The notes under the pieces are model-generated. The model was given only the letters and a program-made list of their open reading frames with translations, was not told where the DNA came from and ran no database searches. A program made the position numbers and the translations under genes. This document shows positions 35,312 through 45,978 of a DNA stretch of 64,000 bases, piece by piece. How positions within the stretch are numbered: the first letter of the stretch is position 1; every line of letters begins with the position of its first letter. Origin of the DNA: Mangrovibacter phragmitis (GTDB lineage Bacteria; Pseudomonadota; Gammaproteobacteria; Enterobacterales; Enterobacteriaceae); assembly GCF_001655675.1 (NCBI RefSeq), contig NZ_LYRP01000001.1:620001-684000 (forward strand), given 5' to 3'.

Positions 35312-36898
35312 GTGCGATTTTTACCTTGCAGCCTGTCCAGTTTTTTAGTGGAGCTGGACACACTGGATGACACGCTGGCTGTGTTCGCCGCCTTACAGGC
35401 TACGCCATTGCCGGGTGTGGAAGAAATCATTCCTGCAGCCCGTACCCTGCTTATCCATTTTGATCCAACACTCACCCAGGGCCGCCAGTTATCTGCTGCC
35501 ATTCGCCAGCTCGACGGCCAGGCGCAAGTTCAGCGCGCAGGCAAAGTAGTCAACATACCCGTTCAATATACTGGTGATGATTTGGGCGAAATGGCGGAAT
35601 ACCTCGGGTTAAGTGTTGAGACACTCATTCAGCGCCACACTGGCTCTTTGTGGCAGGTGGCCTTTTGTGGTTTTGCTCCGGGCTTTGCTTACCTTGTTTC
35701 TCGCGAAGCCGGTATCCAGGTTCCCCGACGCGCCAGCCCTCGCACCCGTATTCCGGCAGGCTCCGTTGGCCTTGCCGGGGAATTCAGCGGTATTTACCCT
35801 CACGCAAGCCCCGGAGGCTGGCAATTAATTGGCCGCACCGCAGAAACACTGTTTGCCCTGGACAGACAGCCGCCCGCGTTATTGCAACCCGGTATGCAGG
35901 TACAGTTTGTCGATGCCACTCGCTCTCCGGTCTGTGTGCCGGTGGTAAAACCACAGCCCCTGCAACAACCGGTTTCCGGTAGCGCAGTAATGTCAGTGAC
36001 CTCACCAGGTTTACAAACCCTGTTTCAGGATGCCGGGCGCGCAGGCCAGGCAAGCATGGGGATATCCCCTTCTGGCGCGCTTGATCAGGCCGCCTGGCGG
36101 CGCGCCAACTGGCTGGTTGGCAACGCAAGCCACCTGCCCGCACTGGAAATTACTGCCGGTGGGTTCAGCGCCAGTATTCTTGCCCCAATGGTCGTTGCGC
36201 TGACAGGCGCACCCTGCCCGGTCATGGTTAGCTGTGCAGACGGCACACATTTTACCGCCAGCGCAGAAGCGCCCCTGGCACTTGAAGCTGGCGACCAGTT
36301 ACGCCTGGGAGCGCCAGCGCGCGGCGTACGTAGTTACCTTGCGCGCCGTGGCGGCTGGGCCGTTACGCCACAACTGGGCAGTGCCTCGCGTGATACTCTC
36401 GCGCAAGTCGGCCCGGAACCATTACAGGCTGGCACTCACCTGTATGCAGGCAACACGCCGCCACACAGTGCGGTACAACCTGCAGCCATGGGCCTGCCTT
36501 TATTACCTGCACCCAGTGAGACTATCACGCTGGATATCATCCCCGGGCCGCGCTGCGGCTGGTTCAGCGACGAAGCGCTGACCCGGCTCACCAGCCAGTG
36601 CTGGCAGGTCACGCCACAATCCAACCGCATTGGCCTGCGGTTACAGGGCGAGTTCCCCCTTACCCGCAGTGACAACCGCGAATTGCCCAGTGAAGGTACT
36701 TGCATTGGTGCCATCCAGGTTCCGGCGAACGGGCAACCGGTTCTGTTTCTGGCAGACCACCCATTAACCGGCGGTTACCCGGTGATTGGCGCGGTCGCCC
36801 ACTACCACCTTGATATTGCTGGCCAGTTACCGCCAGGTTGCCGGATTCGCTTTCGGGCCATTCGCCCTTTTACTGTTTTTGAGGAGTATGAAGAATGA
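35312..36898 (+). CDS. PxpB-PxpC fusion (KipI-KipA, biotin-dependent carboxyltransferase type)
   Basis: A 528-residue fusion. Residues 1-205 are PxpB/KipI-like (VAFCGFAPGFAYL, RIPAGSVGLAG, YPHASPGGWQLIGRT). Residues 222-528 are PxpC/KipA-like (TLFQDAGRAGQASMGISPSG, NRIGLRLQG, GGYPVIGAVAHYHLD). In E. coli these are two proteins. Together they have the fold of the carboxyltransferase part of urea carboxylase. The start is GTG, seven bases after AAGGA. Its stop overlaps the start of the biotin carboxylase gene (ATGA), which suggests the two proteins form one biotin-dependent enzyme with PxpA. Confidence 0.92.
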   Translation: MRFLPCSLSSFLVELDTLDDTLAVFAALQATPLPGVEEIIPAARTLLIHFDPTLTQGRQLSAAIRQLDGQAQVQRAGKVVNIPVQYTGDDLGEMAEYLGLSVETLIQRHTGSLWQVAFCGFAPGFAYLVSREAGIQVPRRASPRTRIPAGSVGLAGEFSGIYPHASPGGWQLIGRTAETLFALDRQPPALLQPGMQVQFVDATRSPVCVPVVKPQPLQQPVSGSAVMSVTSPGLQTLFQDAGRAGQASMGISPSGALDQAAWRRANWLVGNASHLPALEITAGGFSASILAPMVVALTGAPCPVMVSCADGTHFTASAEAPLALEAGDQLRLGAPARGVRSYLARRGGWAVTPQLGSASRDTLAQVGPEPLQAGTHLYAGNTPPHSAVQPAAMGLPLLPAPSETITLDIIPGPRCGWFSDEALTRLTSQCWQVTPQSNRIGLRLQGEFPLTRSDNRELPSEGTCIGAIQVPANGQPVLFLADHPLTGGYPVIGAVAHYHLDIAGQLPPGCRIRFRAIRPFTVFEEYEE

Positions 36899-38637
36899 GT
36901 GCTGTTGCCACCGTTCCCCCGCACAAAGTGCTCGTCGCTAACCGGGGCGAAATCGCGGTTCGCATTATCCGGGCCTGCCATGAATACGGTTTTGCCAGTG
37001 TCGCGGTCTATTCAGACCCGGATGCCGACAGCCTGCATTGCCGCCTGGCCGGTGAAGCCTGGGCATTACCCGGAAGCAGCCCGGCAGAGACTTATCTGAA
37101 TATCGAACAGTTGATCGACGTTGCCCGCCGCTGTGAAGCCACCATGGTGCATCCGGGTTACGGCTTTTTGTCTGAGCGAGCTGAGTTCGCCCGTGCCGTG
37201 GAAGCCGCCGGGCTTATCTGGATTGGCCCGCGCCCGGAAACCATCGAGCAACTGGGAGATAAAGTCCAGGCGCGGAAAATTGCCATGGCGGTTGGCGCGC
37301 CGCTGGTTAAAGGTACGCCAGACCCGGTTTCTTGCGCAGAAGACGTGATTCACTTCGCCGATGAACACGGCCTGCCCGTTGCCATCAAGGCCGCCTTTGG
37401 TGGCGGCGGGCGTGGGTTGAAAGTGGCGTGGCAACGTGAGGAAATCAGCACACTTTACCAGTCAGCCGTCAGTGAAGCGCTGACAGCCTTCGGGCGCGGT
37501 GAATGCTATGTTGAACAATATCTCGACCGCCCGCGCCATATTGAAGCGCAGGTTATCGCCGATGAACAGGGCCATGTAGTCGTAGTGGGAACCCGCGACT
37601 GTTCCCTGCAACGCCGTAACCAAAAGCTGGTAGAAGAAGCCCCGGCCCCTTTTCTCAGTGCTGAAATCGAATCACAGATTGCCAGTGCAGCACAGGCTAT
37701 TTGCCAGCGTGCCGGTTACCGCAGCGCAGGCACGGTAGAGTTTTTGCTGGGTGCCAATGGCGTGTTGTCGTTTCTTGAAGTCAATACCCGTTTGCAGGTT
37801 GAACACCCGGTAACTGAAGAAACCAGCGGTCTGGATCTGGTCAAAGAACAGCTACGCGTTGCCCAGGGGTTACCATTGAGTATCACCACGCCACCGGTTC
37901 CGCGCGGCCACGCCATTGAACTGCGTATTAATGCAGAAGACCCGGCAAAAGGTTTTCTCCCGGTACCAGGCACGATTACCCGCTTTGATCTGCCTGGTGG
38001 CCCAGGGGTGCGCGTAGACAGCGGCGTTACCCAGGGAGACACCATTTCTGGCTTCTATGATTCACTGATGGCGAAACTGGTTATCTGGGCGCCCGACCGC
38101 GACCAGGCGCTGGCGCGCGCCCGCCAGGCCGTCAACGCTTTTCGTATCGAAGGCGTGGCATCGGTGCTTCCTTTCCATGAAGCGGTACTCAATTCTCCGG
38201 ATTTTACCGGAACCTTTAGCGTCCATACACGCTGGATTGAAACTGATTTCTCTGCTGAGCTTGCCGTACAGGTGCGCCCTTTCCCCCCCGGCAATGCCCC
38301 ACTACAGCGTTGCTGGATTGAAATTGACGGGCGCCGCCATCAACTGGCTCTCCCGGCCAGTTTTCAGGCTGCCTCCAGTGCTGTTCCGGCAAGCGCCGGT
38401 GAAGCGCCCCGTGCATTACAGGTTGCCGGTGCAGTCACTGCGCCCATCTCCGGCCTTGTGCAGCGCTGGCTTAAAACCTCCGGCGAAACAGTCAGTGAAG
38501 GCGAGACCCTGGCGGTAATGGAAGCCATGAAGATGGAAGTGCCGGTACTTGCAGCCAGCAGCGGAGTGCTGTCAATCCAGATTGCTGCCGGTGAAAGCTG
38601 CCAGCAGGATAGTGTACTGGGTAAGGTTACACCCTGA
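36895..38637 (+). CDS. Biotin carboxylase fused to biotin carboxyl carrier domain
   Basis: A 580-residue fusion. Residues 8-455 are biotin carboxylase: VANRGEIAVRIIRA, the ATP loop AFGGGGRGLKV, and EVNTRLQVEHPVTEETSG near the active site. Residues 505-578 are a biotinyl domain with EAMKMEV, the acceptor being Lys546. It lacks a carboxyltransferase domain, so it needs a partner; the upstream PxpB-PxpC fusion has just that fold. This is not the housekeeping AccC/AccB, which are separate proteins in enterobacteria. It is the last gene of the operon; no strong terminator is seen. Confidence 0.93.
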   Translation: MSAVATVPPHKVLVANRGEIAVRIIRACHEYGFASVAVYSDPDADSLHCRLAGEAWALPGSSPAETYLNIEQLIDVARRCEATMVHPGYGFLSERAEFARAVEAAGLIWIGPRPETIEQLGDKVQARKIAMAVGAPLVKGTPDPVSCAEDVIHFADEHGLPVAIKAAFGGGGRGLKVAWQREEISTLYQSAVSEALTAFGRGECYVEQYLDRPRHIEAQVIADEQGHVVVVGTRDCSLQRRNQKLVEEAPAPFLSAEIESQIASAAQAICQRAGYRSAGTVEFLLGANGVLSFLEVNTRLQVEHPVTEETSGLDLVKEQLRVAQGLPLSITTPPVPRGHAIELRINAEDPAKGFLPVPGTITRFDLPGGPGVRVDSGVTQGDTISGFYDSLMAKLVIWAPDRDQALARARQAVNAFRIEGVASVLPFHEAVLNSPDFTGTFSVHTRWIETDFSAELAVQVRPFPPGNAPLQRCWIEIDGRRHQLALPASFQAASSAVPASAGEAPRALQVAGAVTAPISGLVQRWLKTSGETVSEGETLAVMEAMKMEVPVLAASSGVLSIQIAAGESCQQDSVLGKVTP

Positions 38638-39327
38638 TTCTGGTGTTAACAGCTTAGGGTTATAGCCACGCATTTGTGCCCTTTCCGGCATAGGTGCGTG
38701 GCATCACTGCATTACCGTCACGTTACCTGGCGTTTTAAACATGCTATTGCTGTTTTCCTCCCGGGCCACGATGCTTATTAAGTTAATTACCTGAATTAAC
38801 CACCGCAATAAATGTATATTTTATTTCTCGCACAGTTAATCCCTTCGGAGATTTAAATAACCCCAAAGCAGCACAAATAAATAAAAACTGCCGGGTGTTT
38901 CACCGGCAGATAATCTGCGGACACAGAAAGAAAACCATGATTAGCCAACAATAAACCAGGCTAACAAAGGGTAATAATAACGGAGAAAATAGTACTCCCA
39001 CACCCTGCGTAAATATTATCAATCTGTGCGCCATCGCCCAATTTGAAATAGTTCCACATTATTTTTATCAATGTGTGCGAACATTCTAAATGATTGTTTA
39101 CTTAACCTGACACAGAATGATAAATCTGTGTCTGCGAAATAATCGCCATGCACAATTCGTATTATTTTATGATTCTTTTGCAATCAACGAATATGTGCAG
39201 CCCGGATATTTATAACTGCAGGAATTACAGCCATGAATAGTGCTAATACCGCTATTCTTGTGCCTGCTTTTATCGAAATCGGGGAAACACATCAAATAAA
39301 ACAGTGGCAATAATCAGAGGGTTAAAT
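38638..39327. other. Long AT-rich leader of the porin gene
   Basis: No gene is supported in about 690 bases. The AT-rich part from 38800 on is typical of porin promoters bound by OmpR, but I could not define sites. A candidate small RNA cannot be excluded. Confidence 0.5.
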
Positions 39328-40449
39328 ATGAAACGTAAGGTTCTGGGCGTACTGCTCACCAGCCTGATTGCAGCTCAAGCGGCACATGCAGCTGAAATTT
39401 ACAATAAAGACGGCAACAAACTGGATCTGGATGGTTTCGTTGAAGGTATGCGTTATATCTCTAATGATAATTCACAGGATGGCGACCAGAGCTACATGCG
39501 TCTTGGTATTAAAGGTGAAACCCAAATTAATGACCAGTTGACTGGTTATGGCCGTTGGCAAATGCAGGCAAATGCCAATACTTCCGAAGATCAACACGAC
39601 CAGATGTTTACGCGTTTCGCCTACGCGGGTTTGAAATTTGGCGATTATGGCTCTCTGGATTATGGCCGTAGCGACGGCGTGCTGTACGATACGCTGTCTT
39701 ACACCGACATGCAGCCAGAGTTCGATGGCATGACCTATAACTCTGACCAGTTCATGTTCCACCGTGGTAATGGCCTGCTGACCTGGCGTAATAACGATTT
39801 CTTCGGTCTGGTAGACGGCCTGAACTTTGCTATGCAGTACCAGGGTAAAAATGGTGGTGCAGGCGAACCGGGTGCGCGTGACGTGCTGCGCCAGAATGGT
39901 GACGGTTACGGCATGTCCCTGAGCTATGATATTGGCGCAGGTGTCAGCGTGGCGGGTTCATTCTTCTCTTCTGACCGTACTACTGACCAGAATAATCCAG
40001 CGGTAATGGGTAACGGCGACCGTGCAGAAGCCTATGCTGCCGCCCTGAGATATGAAGCCAACGGCGCTTACCTGGCTGTTATGTACACCCAGGCCTACAA
40101 TGCCTCCCGCTTCGGTTCTTCTGATAGCGATGTCTATGGTTACGCGAACAAATCCCAGATTTTTGAAGCCTACGCGGGTTATACCTTCGACTTCGGTTTA
40201 ACTCCGTTCGTTGCGTACAACCAGACTCGTGCCTCTAAACTGGGTGCATCTACCGGCACCAATGGTGTTGCTTATGGCAAGCAGGACCTGATCAAGTTTG
40301 TTGACCTGGGTGCCAGCTACGCGTTCAACAAAAACATGAATGCGTTTGTTGACTACAAAATCAACATGATAGACGACAGTGATTTCTCCCGCGCTGCCGG
40401 TGTCAGCACCAGCGATGTCGTGGCAATGGGCGTGGTTTACCAGTTCTAA
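39328..40449 (+). CDS. OmpC/OmpF-type general porin
   Basis: A 373-residue precursor. The signal peptide ends AHA and the mature chain begins [19 protein letters not shown], as in enterobacterial trimeric porins. Landmarks: [20 protein letters not shown], the eyelet-loop region around [20 protein letters not shown], and a last strand [10 protein letters not shown] ending in Phe. It forms a 16-stranded barrel for small solutes. The ATG at 39328 follows AGAGG. The loops differ from OmpC and OmpF, so no symbol is given. Confidence 0.93.
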   Translation: MKRKVLGVLLTSLIAAQAAHAAEIYNKDGNKLDLDGFVEGMRYISNDNSQDGDQSYMRLGIKGETQINDQLTGYGRWQMQANANTSEDQHDQMFTRFAYAGLKFGDYGSLDYGRSDGVLYDTLSYTDMQPEFDGMTYNSDQFMFHRGNGLLTWRNNDFFGLVDGLNFAMQYQGKNGGAGEPGARDVLRQNGDGYGMSLSYDIGAGVSVAGSFFSSDRTTDQNNPAVMGNGDRAEAYAAALRYEANGAYLAVMYTQAYNASRFGSSDSDVYGYANKSQIFEAYAGYTFDFGLTPFVAYNQTRASKLGASTGTNGVAYGKQDLIKFVDLGASYAFNKNMNAFVDYKINMIDDSDFSRAAGVSTSDVVAMGVVYQF

Positions 40450-40479
40450 GTTAAACCCGGCTCACGCAACGTTATCACT

Positions 40480-40501
40480 CCCCCTGCCTGCAGGGGGTTT
40501 T
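40480..40501 (+). terminator. Terminator of the porin gene
   Basis: A 7-bp stem CCCCCTG / CAGGGGG with a CCTG loop, followed by TTTT. Confidence 0.85.
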
Positions 40502-40711
40502 CTATCTGAATACCGAACATCTTTCCCCTCTGTTCCTGCCATCATTAACAACGAAATCCCCTAATCTTCACTAAAATAACGTGACACACTTATTTTGCAT
40601 TTTTGCTTGTGTAGTTCAGCGACTTCAGTAACGCTTACACGCTGGAAATCATTATTCGCATCTCCATGCGATTATTTTTTATACAAATATTTTCACAGGT
40701 AATAATGAAAA

Positions 40712-42580
40712 ATGCCTACGGCGCATAAACCGTCTCTGCCTGCTGCAATTATGGCTTCTGCAGGTATCGTTTTTGGCGATATAGGGACCAGCCCACTTTA
40801 TACACTCAAGCAGTGCCTGTCAGTTCTTCCTAATGGCGCACCAACCCAGGCGGGTGTCATGGGATTTCTTTCACTCATTTTTTGGGCACTTACACTTATA
40901 GTCACTATCAAATATGCTGGTTTTGTCATGCGGGCTGACCACGATGGTGAAGGCGGGATCCTGACACTAATGTCACTGGCCCAAAAAACGATTACCGGAG
41001 CGGCAGGAAAAGTTATCCTGCTGGCCGGGTTGACTGGCGGGGCGTTTTTTTATGGAGATGGCATTATTACGCCAGCAATCTCCGTGCTGTCAGCAATTGA
41101 AGGTGTGGAAATTATTGCACCTTCCCTGGCAACGTATATCATTCCGGCATCAATTTGCATCCTTGCCGCACTGTTTCTTGTCCAGCGTAATGGTACTGAA
41201 AAAGTCAGTAAAATTTTCGGGCCGATTATGCTGGTATGGTTCGGTTCGCTGGCGGTGTTAGGCGTGCGGGGAATACAAATTAACCCAACCGTCTTACACG
41301 CCCTCAACCCCATTTACGCATTTGAGTTTTTCCGCCTGTACTCGTCATTATCCCTTGCCGCTATCGGGATGGTGGTGCTCGCAGTCACCGGTGCGGAGGC
41401 ACTTTATGCAGATATGGGACATATTGGTAAAAATCCCATCCGGCTGGCATGGTTGCTGATTGCAATGCCTGCGCTGGTTATCAACTATTTTGGCCAGGGT
41501 GCGCTGGTCCTGCATAATCCGGATGCGGTACAAAACCCTTTTTACCTTCTGGCACCAGACTGGGCACAAATCCCATTATTGATTATCTCTACCTTTGCCA
41601 CCATTATTGCTGCTCAGGCAGTCATCTCCGGTGTTTATACCCTGACTTATCAGGCCATTCGCCAGGGCTTTTTACCACCAACCCGAGTGGTATTTACTTC
41701 CTCAAGAGAAGTCGGGCAAATCTATATCCCGGTGGTTAACTGGATTCTGTTCTCCGCTGTCACGGTTGTGGTCGTGGTCTTCAAGTCCTCTTCGGCACTC
41801 TCCTCTGCCTATGGCATTGTGGTTACCGGTACAATGGTACTGACAGCCTGCCTGCTTGTTATCATTGCCCGGCATAAATGGCGCTGGCCTGGATTTGTTA
41901 CCTCTCTCATGTTGATAACCATGTTGGCTGTGGATATTCCACTGTTTTTAGCCAACCTTGGGAAATTATTTTCCGGTGGATGGATCCCTGTCGTACTGGG
42001 ATTATCCATGCTGGCCATCATGCTTATCTGGTATACCGAGCGGGCGCGCCTTATCCACCGGCTGGGAAATGACCCACAACGTCTCCAGAATCTGGTCAAT
42101 TCACTGGAGGAGTCACCGCCAAAACGGGTTAAAGGAACGGCTATCTTTTTGGTGCGCAAGCCTTATGAGATTCCCCAGTCACTGTTGCACAACCTGAAAC
42201 ATAACCGGGTATTGCATGAACGGGTTGTCTTTTTGCACATCAACACAGCCAATGCCCCAAGAGTGGCTAACCAGCAGCGTCTGGTTATACAAAAATTGTC
42301 ATCCAGCTTCTGGCTGGTTACAGCCTCCTATGGCTGGCAGGAAACCCCTGCAATGCCAGAGATCCTGCACTTGTGTGGCCTGGAGGGGCTTATCATGAAA
42401 TTAAACGACACCTCTGTCTTCACTGCGCATGACACGCTTGTAATGAAAAAACGCGCAGGGTTACGCAAGTTACGTGGAGGGATATTTTTATTCTTGCAAC
42501 GTAATGCCTTGCGTACTCACGAACAATTCATGATTCCGGTAGACAATGTCATTGAGTTGGGCGGGCAGAAGGAGTTTTGA
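40712..42580 (+). CDS. kup: Kup-family potassium transporter
   Basis: A 622-residue K+/H+ symporter of the same length as E. coli Kup. The N-terminal part has 12 hydrophobic segments (about residues 10-440) with the signature GIVFGDIGTSPLYTLK at 18-33 and YGDGIITPAISVLSAIEG at about 112-130. A cytoplasmic C-terminal domain follows, 440-622. Neighbours do not match kup in E. coli, so this could be an extra copy or a moved gene. Confidence 0.93.
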   Translation: MPTAHKPSLPAAIMASAGIVFGDIGTSPLYTLKQCLSVLPNGAPTQAGVMGFLSLIFWALTLIVTIKYAGFVMRADHDGEGGILTLMSLAQKTITGAAGKVILLAGLTGGAFFYGDGIITPAISVLSAIEGVEIIAPSLATYIIPASICILAALFLVQRNGTEKVSKIFGPIMLVWFGSLAVLGVRGIQINPTVLHALNPIYAFEFFRLYSSLSLAAIGMVVLAVTGAEALYADMGHIGKNPIRLAWLLIAMPALVINYFGQGALVLHNPDAVQNPFYLLAPDWAQIPLLIISTFATIIAAQAVISGVYTLTYQAIRQGFLPPTRVVFTSSREVGQIYIPVVNWILFSAVTVVVVVFKSSSALSSAYGIVVTGTMVLTACLLVIIARHKWRWPGFVTSLMLITMLAVDIPLFLANLGKLFSGGWIPVVLGLSMLAIMLIWYTERARLIHRLGNDPQRLQNLVNSLEESPPKRVKGTAIFLVRKPYEIPQSLLHNLKHNRVLHERVVFLHINTANAPRVANQQRLVIQKLSSSFWLVTASYGWQETPAMPEILHLCGLEGLIMKLNDTSVFTAHDTLVMKKRAGLRKLRGGIFLFLQRNALRTHEQFMIPVDNVIELGGQKEF

Positions 42581-42754
42581 CAAGCGCAGTCACTGCTGTG
42601 GCTCACACACATCTGGCAGCAGGCGCTTATTCCGGCACCACGCCCTGCTGCCACTCAATAAAAAAACAGATACGGTTCGTTTGCTGTTAATACCTTAGCA
42701 GAGCATGCAATAAACCATACCGCCAGCCCAATTTACGGAGTGCTTTTTGCTAAA

Positions 42755-42787
42755 AAACGTTGCTCCAACTACCACAGAGCAACGTTT
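42755..42787. terminator. Bidirectional terminator, kup / RND permease
   Basis: An 11-bp perfect stem AAACGTTGCTC / GAGCAACGTTT flanked by an A run on the left and a T-rich stretch on the right, between convergent genes. Confidence 0.85.
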
Positions 42788-42832
42788 CGTTTTCCCGGTT
42801 TGTTTTATCGGTTAAGCGGTCACCTGCGGCAA

Positions 42833-45800
42833 TTACATCTTCTCATCTTCGTCATCAACCGGGCGGGGACTGTTAAACCGCCTGCGTACAATGACAAAGA
42901 AGACAGGCACAAAGAAGATTGCCAGCACTGTTGCCGTTATCATCCCGCCAATCACTCCGGTTCCTACAGCATTCTGTGCCCCTGAACCTGCACCGTTGCT
43001 GATAGCAAGGGGAAGCACACCGAGAATAAAGGCCAGTGAGGTCATCAGAATTGGGCGTAAACGCATGCGTGATGCTTCGATGGTTGCCTCAAGTAACGAC
43101 TTGCCTTCTTTTTCAATCAGGTCTTTGGCAAATTCAACAATCAGGATTGCGTTCTTCGCTGACAGCCCGATGGTGGTTAACAAGCCCACCACAAAGTAGA
43201 CATCATTGTTAAGCCCGCGCATAGTGGTTGCCAGCAACGCCCCCACCACGCCAAGGGGAACCACCAGCATCACCGAGAACGGAATCGACCAGCTTTCATA
43301 CAGCGCGGCAAGGCACAGGAAAACCACAATCAGTGACAAAGCATACAGTGCCGGCGCCTGGTCTCCGGTCATTTTTTCCTGGTAAGACATCCCGGTCCAG
43401 CGGTAGCCAATACCCTGAGGTAATTGTTTCGCCAGTTGTTCCATCATCGCCATTGCTTCGCCCGAACTCCGCCCCGGAGCCGGTTGCCCCAGAATTTCCA
43501 CCGAAGACAACCCGTTGTAACGCTCCAGGCGCGGTGAACCGTAAATCCATTTAGCCGAAGAGAAACTGGCGAAGGGTACCATCTCGCCATTGCTGGCGCG
43601 CACATACCAGTCATTCAGGTCATCTGGCATCATGCGGAAATGCGAATCGCTCATGACGTAAACACGCTTAACCCTGCCGCCATCAACAAAATCGTTCACA
43701 TAGTTGCCGCCCCAGGCGGTAGACAAGGTGGTATTGATGTCCGGGAGCGATAACCCCAACGCACGGGCTTTTTCCTGATCAATGGTCACTTTATATTGAG
43801 GTGTATCATTCAGGCCATTGGGGCGCACTGCACTTAACACATCCGGGTGTTGCGCTGCCATGCTCAGGAGCTGGTCACGCGCCGCCATCAACGCTTCGTG
43901 CCCTAACCCGGCCTGGTCGGTTAACTCGAAGTCAAACCCGGTGGCATTGCCCAGCGCAATAATGGCTGGCAGGTTAAATGCCACAACATTACCATCCAGA
44001 ATTTTGGAGAATGCCGCATTAGCACGCGCTACCATTGCGGGAACGTGGTTGTCTGAACCTTCGCGCAGTGACCAGTCTTTCAGGCCAATAAAGGCAATCC
44101 CAATGTTCTGACCACGCCCGGCAAAACCATAACCGCCAACAGTCAGCACAGACCGGACATTTTTACGCTCGTCGCCAAGGTAGTAATCCGCAACGCTTTC
44201 AAGCACCTTCTGGGTACGTTGCTGTGTAGCCCCAGCGGGTAAAATCACCTGAGTCGCGATAACGCCCTGGTCTTCGTCGGGCAGGAATGCGGTTGGCAGG
44301 CGCATAAACAGTACGCACATCCCGCCGACAATAAACAGATAGACCACAATATAGCGCCCGGTGGCAGAAAGCATGTTGCTGACAGTCGCAGTATACCGGT
44401 TAGCGCTGCGCTCAAACTGGCGGTTAAACCAGCCAAAGAAGCCTTTGTGTTCAACATGCCCGCCTTTGGCAGGCTTCAGCAATGTTGCACACAATGCAGG
44501 GGTCAGAATCAGTGCCACCAGTACGGAAAGCACCATGGCAGACACAATGGTGATAGAGAATTGCCGGTAAATAACCCCGGTCGAACCGCCAAAAAACGCC
44601 ATGGGTACAAACACAGCAGATAACACCAGTGCCACACCCACCAGCGCGCCCTGAATTTGCCCCATGGATTTACGTGTTGCCGCTCTGGGTGACAGCCCCT
44701 CTTCGGCCATCACCCGTTCGACGTTTTCTACTACCACAATGGCATCGTCCACCAGCAAACCTATTGCCAGCACCATCCCGAACATGGTCAGGGTGTTGAT
44801 ACTGAACCCACAAGCCGCCAGCACACCAAATGTCCCCAGCAATACTACCGGTACGGCGATAGTAGGAATCAGTGTCGCCCGCAGGTTCTGCAGGAACAGG
44901 AACATGACCAGGAACACCAGCACAATGGCTTCAAACAGGGTTTTGACCACCTCATGAATGGAGATCTGGATAAACGGCGTGGTATCCCACGGATAAACGA
45001 CTTCCATGCCTGCCGGGAAATAGGGTTTCAGGGCATTCAGCTCATCACGCACGGCTTTTGCGGTATCCAGTGCATTTGCCCCGGTTGCCAGTTGTATCCC
45101 CAGAGCAGAGGCGGGTTTACCGTTGATCCGTACAATATACTGGTAATCTTCACCGCCACGCTCAATGCGCGCCACATCTTTCAGGCGCACCTGGGAACCA
45201 TCGCTGTTCACTTTCAGCAGGATATTGCCAAACTCCTCCGGCGAGGTCAGGCGGGTTTGCGCAATGATAGAAGCGTTCAGTTGCTGGTCTTTATCCGCTG
45301 GTGTGCCGCCCAACTGCCCGGCGGCAATCTGGGTGTTTTGCGATTCCAACTCACTGACCACATCCACAGGAGTCAACTGGAAGCTGTTGAGTTTTTCCGG
45401 ATTCAGCCAGATACGCATCGCATATTGCGAACCGAACAACGTGGAATCACCCACACCATCAATACGGCTGATCGGGTCTTTGATATGCGACCCCACATAG
45501 TCGGAAATATCCTGCTGAGTCATGTGGCCGTTGTTATTGGTAAAACCAACAACCATCATGAACGTACTGGAAGATTTACGTACCGAAATCCCCTGTTGCT
45601 GAACTTCAGCAGGCAATAACGGCATAGCCAGTTGCAGTTTATTTTGTACCTGAACCTGAGCGATATCCGGATCGGTGCCGTTTTTGAACGACAGTGTCAG
45701 TTGCAACACGCCAGAAGAATCACTGTTGGAGGACATATAAATCAGCCCGTCCAGCCCGTTCATGTTCTGTTCAATAACCTGAGTGACGGAGTTCTGCAGT

Positions 45801-45967
45801 GTGGTGGCATCGGCGCCAGGGTAAGTGGCACGGATTTGCACTGCTGGCGGTGCCACATCCGGGTACTGTTCAACAGGCAGGCTCAAAATCGAGATCCCCC
45901 CTGCCAGCATTATGATGATAGCCAGCACCCAGGCAAAAATGGGACGGTTAATAAAGAATTTAGACAT
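42833..45967 (-). CDS. AcrB-like RND efflux permease (HAE1)
   Basis: A 1044-residue inner-membrane proton-driven pump very close in pattern to AcrB/AcrF: 12 membrane helices, with two large periplasmic loops (about 40-330 and 560-870). The proton-relay aspartates are in [14 protein letters not shown] near 407-408, and the relay lysine in [18 protein letters not shown] near 940. It would export drugs, dyes and bile salts with the adaptor encoded 11 bases upstream and a TolC-type channel not in this window. The AraC-type activator encoded in the same operon suggests self-boosting induction. Confidence 0.95.
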   Translation of the reverse strand: MSKFFINRPIFAWVLAIIIMLAGGISILSLPVEQYPDVAPPAVQIRATYPGADATTLQNSVTQVIEQNMNGLDGLIYMSSNSDSSGVLQLTLSFKNGTDPDIAQVQVQNKLQLAMPLLPAEVQQQGISVRKSSSTFMMVVGFTNNNGHMTQQDISDYVGSHIKDPISRIDGVGDSTLFGSQYAMRIWLNPEKLNSFQLTPVDVVSELESQNTQIAAGQLGGTPADKDQQLNASIIAQTRLTSPEEFGNILLKVNSDGSQVRLKDVARIERGGEDYQYIVRINGKPASALGIQLATGANALDTAKAVRDELNALKPYFPAGMEVVYPWDTTPFIQISIHEVVKTLFEAIVLVFLVMFLFLQNLRATLIPTIAVPVVLLGTFGVLAACGFSINTLTMFGMVLAIGLLVDDAIVVVENVERVMAEEGLSPRAATRKSMGQIQGALVGVALVLSAVFVPMAFFGGSTGVIYRQFSITIVSAMVLSVLVALILTPALCATLLKPAKGGHVEHKGFFGWFNRQFERSANRYTATVSNMLSATGRYIVVYLFIVGGMCVLFMRLPTAFLPDEDQGVIATQVILPAGATQQRTQKVLESVADYYLGDERKNVRSVLTVGGYGFAGRGQNIGIAFIGLKDWSLREGSDNHVPAMVARANAAFSKILDGNVVAFNLPAIIALGNATGFDFELTDQAGLGHEALMAARDQLLSMAAQHPDVLSAVRPNGLNDTPQYKVTIDQEKARALGLSLPDINTTLSTAWGGNYVNDFVDGGRVKRVYVMSDSHFRMMPDDLNDWYVRASNGEMVPFASFSSAKWIYGSPRLERYNGLSSVEILGQPAPGRSSGEAMAMMEQLAKQLPQGIGYRWTGMSYQEKMTGDQAPALYALSLIVVFLCLAALYESWSIPFSVMLVVPLGVVGALLATTMRGLNNDVYFVVGLLTTIGLSAKNAILIVEFAKDLIEKEGKSLLEATIEASRMRLRPILMTSLAFILGVLPLAISNGAGSGAQNAVGTGVIGGMITATVLAIFFVPVFFVIVRRRFNSPRPVDDEDEKM

Positions 45968-45978
45968 AAGAGATCCTG

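Noticed and set aside
44954..45619. 221-codon plus-strand frame opposite the RND permease
   Set aside because: The AcrB-like reading on the other strand is unmistakable and continuous.
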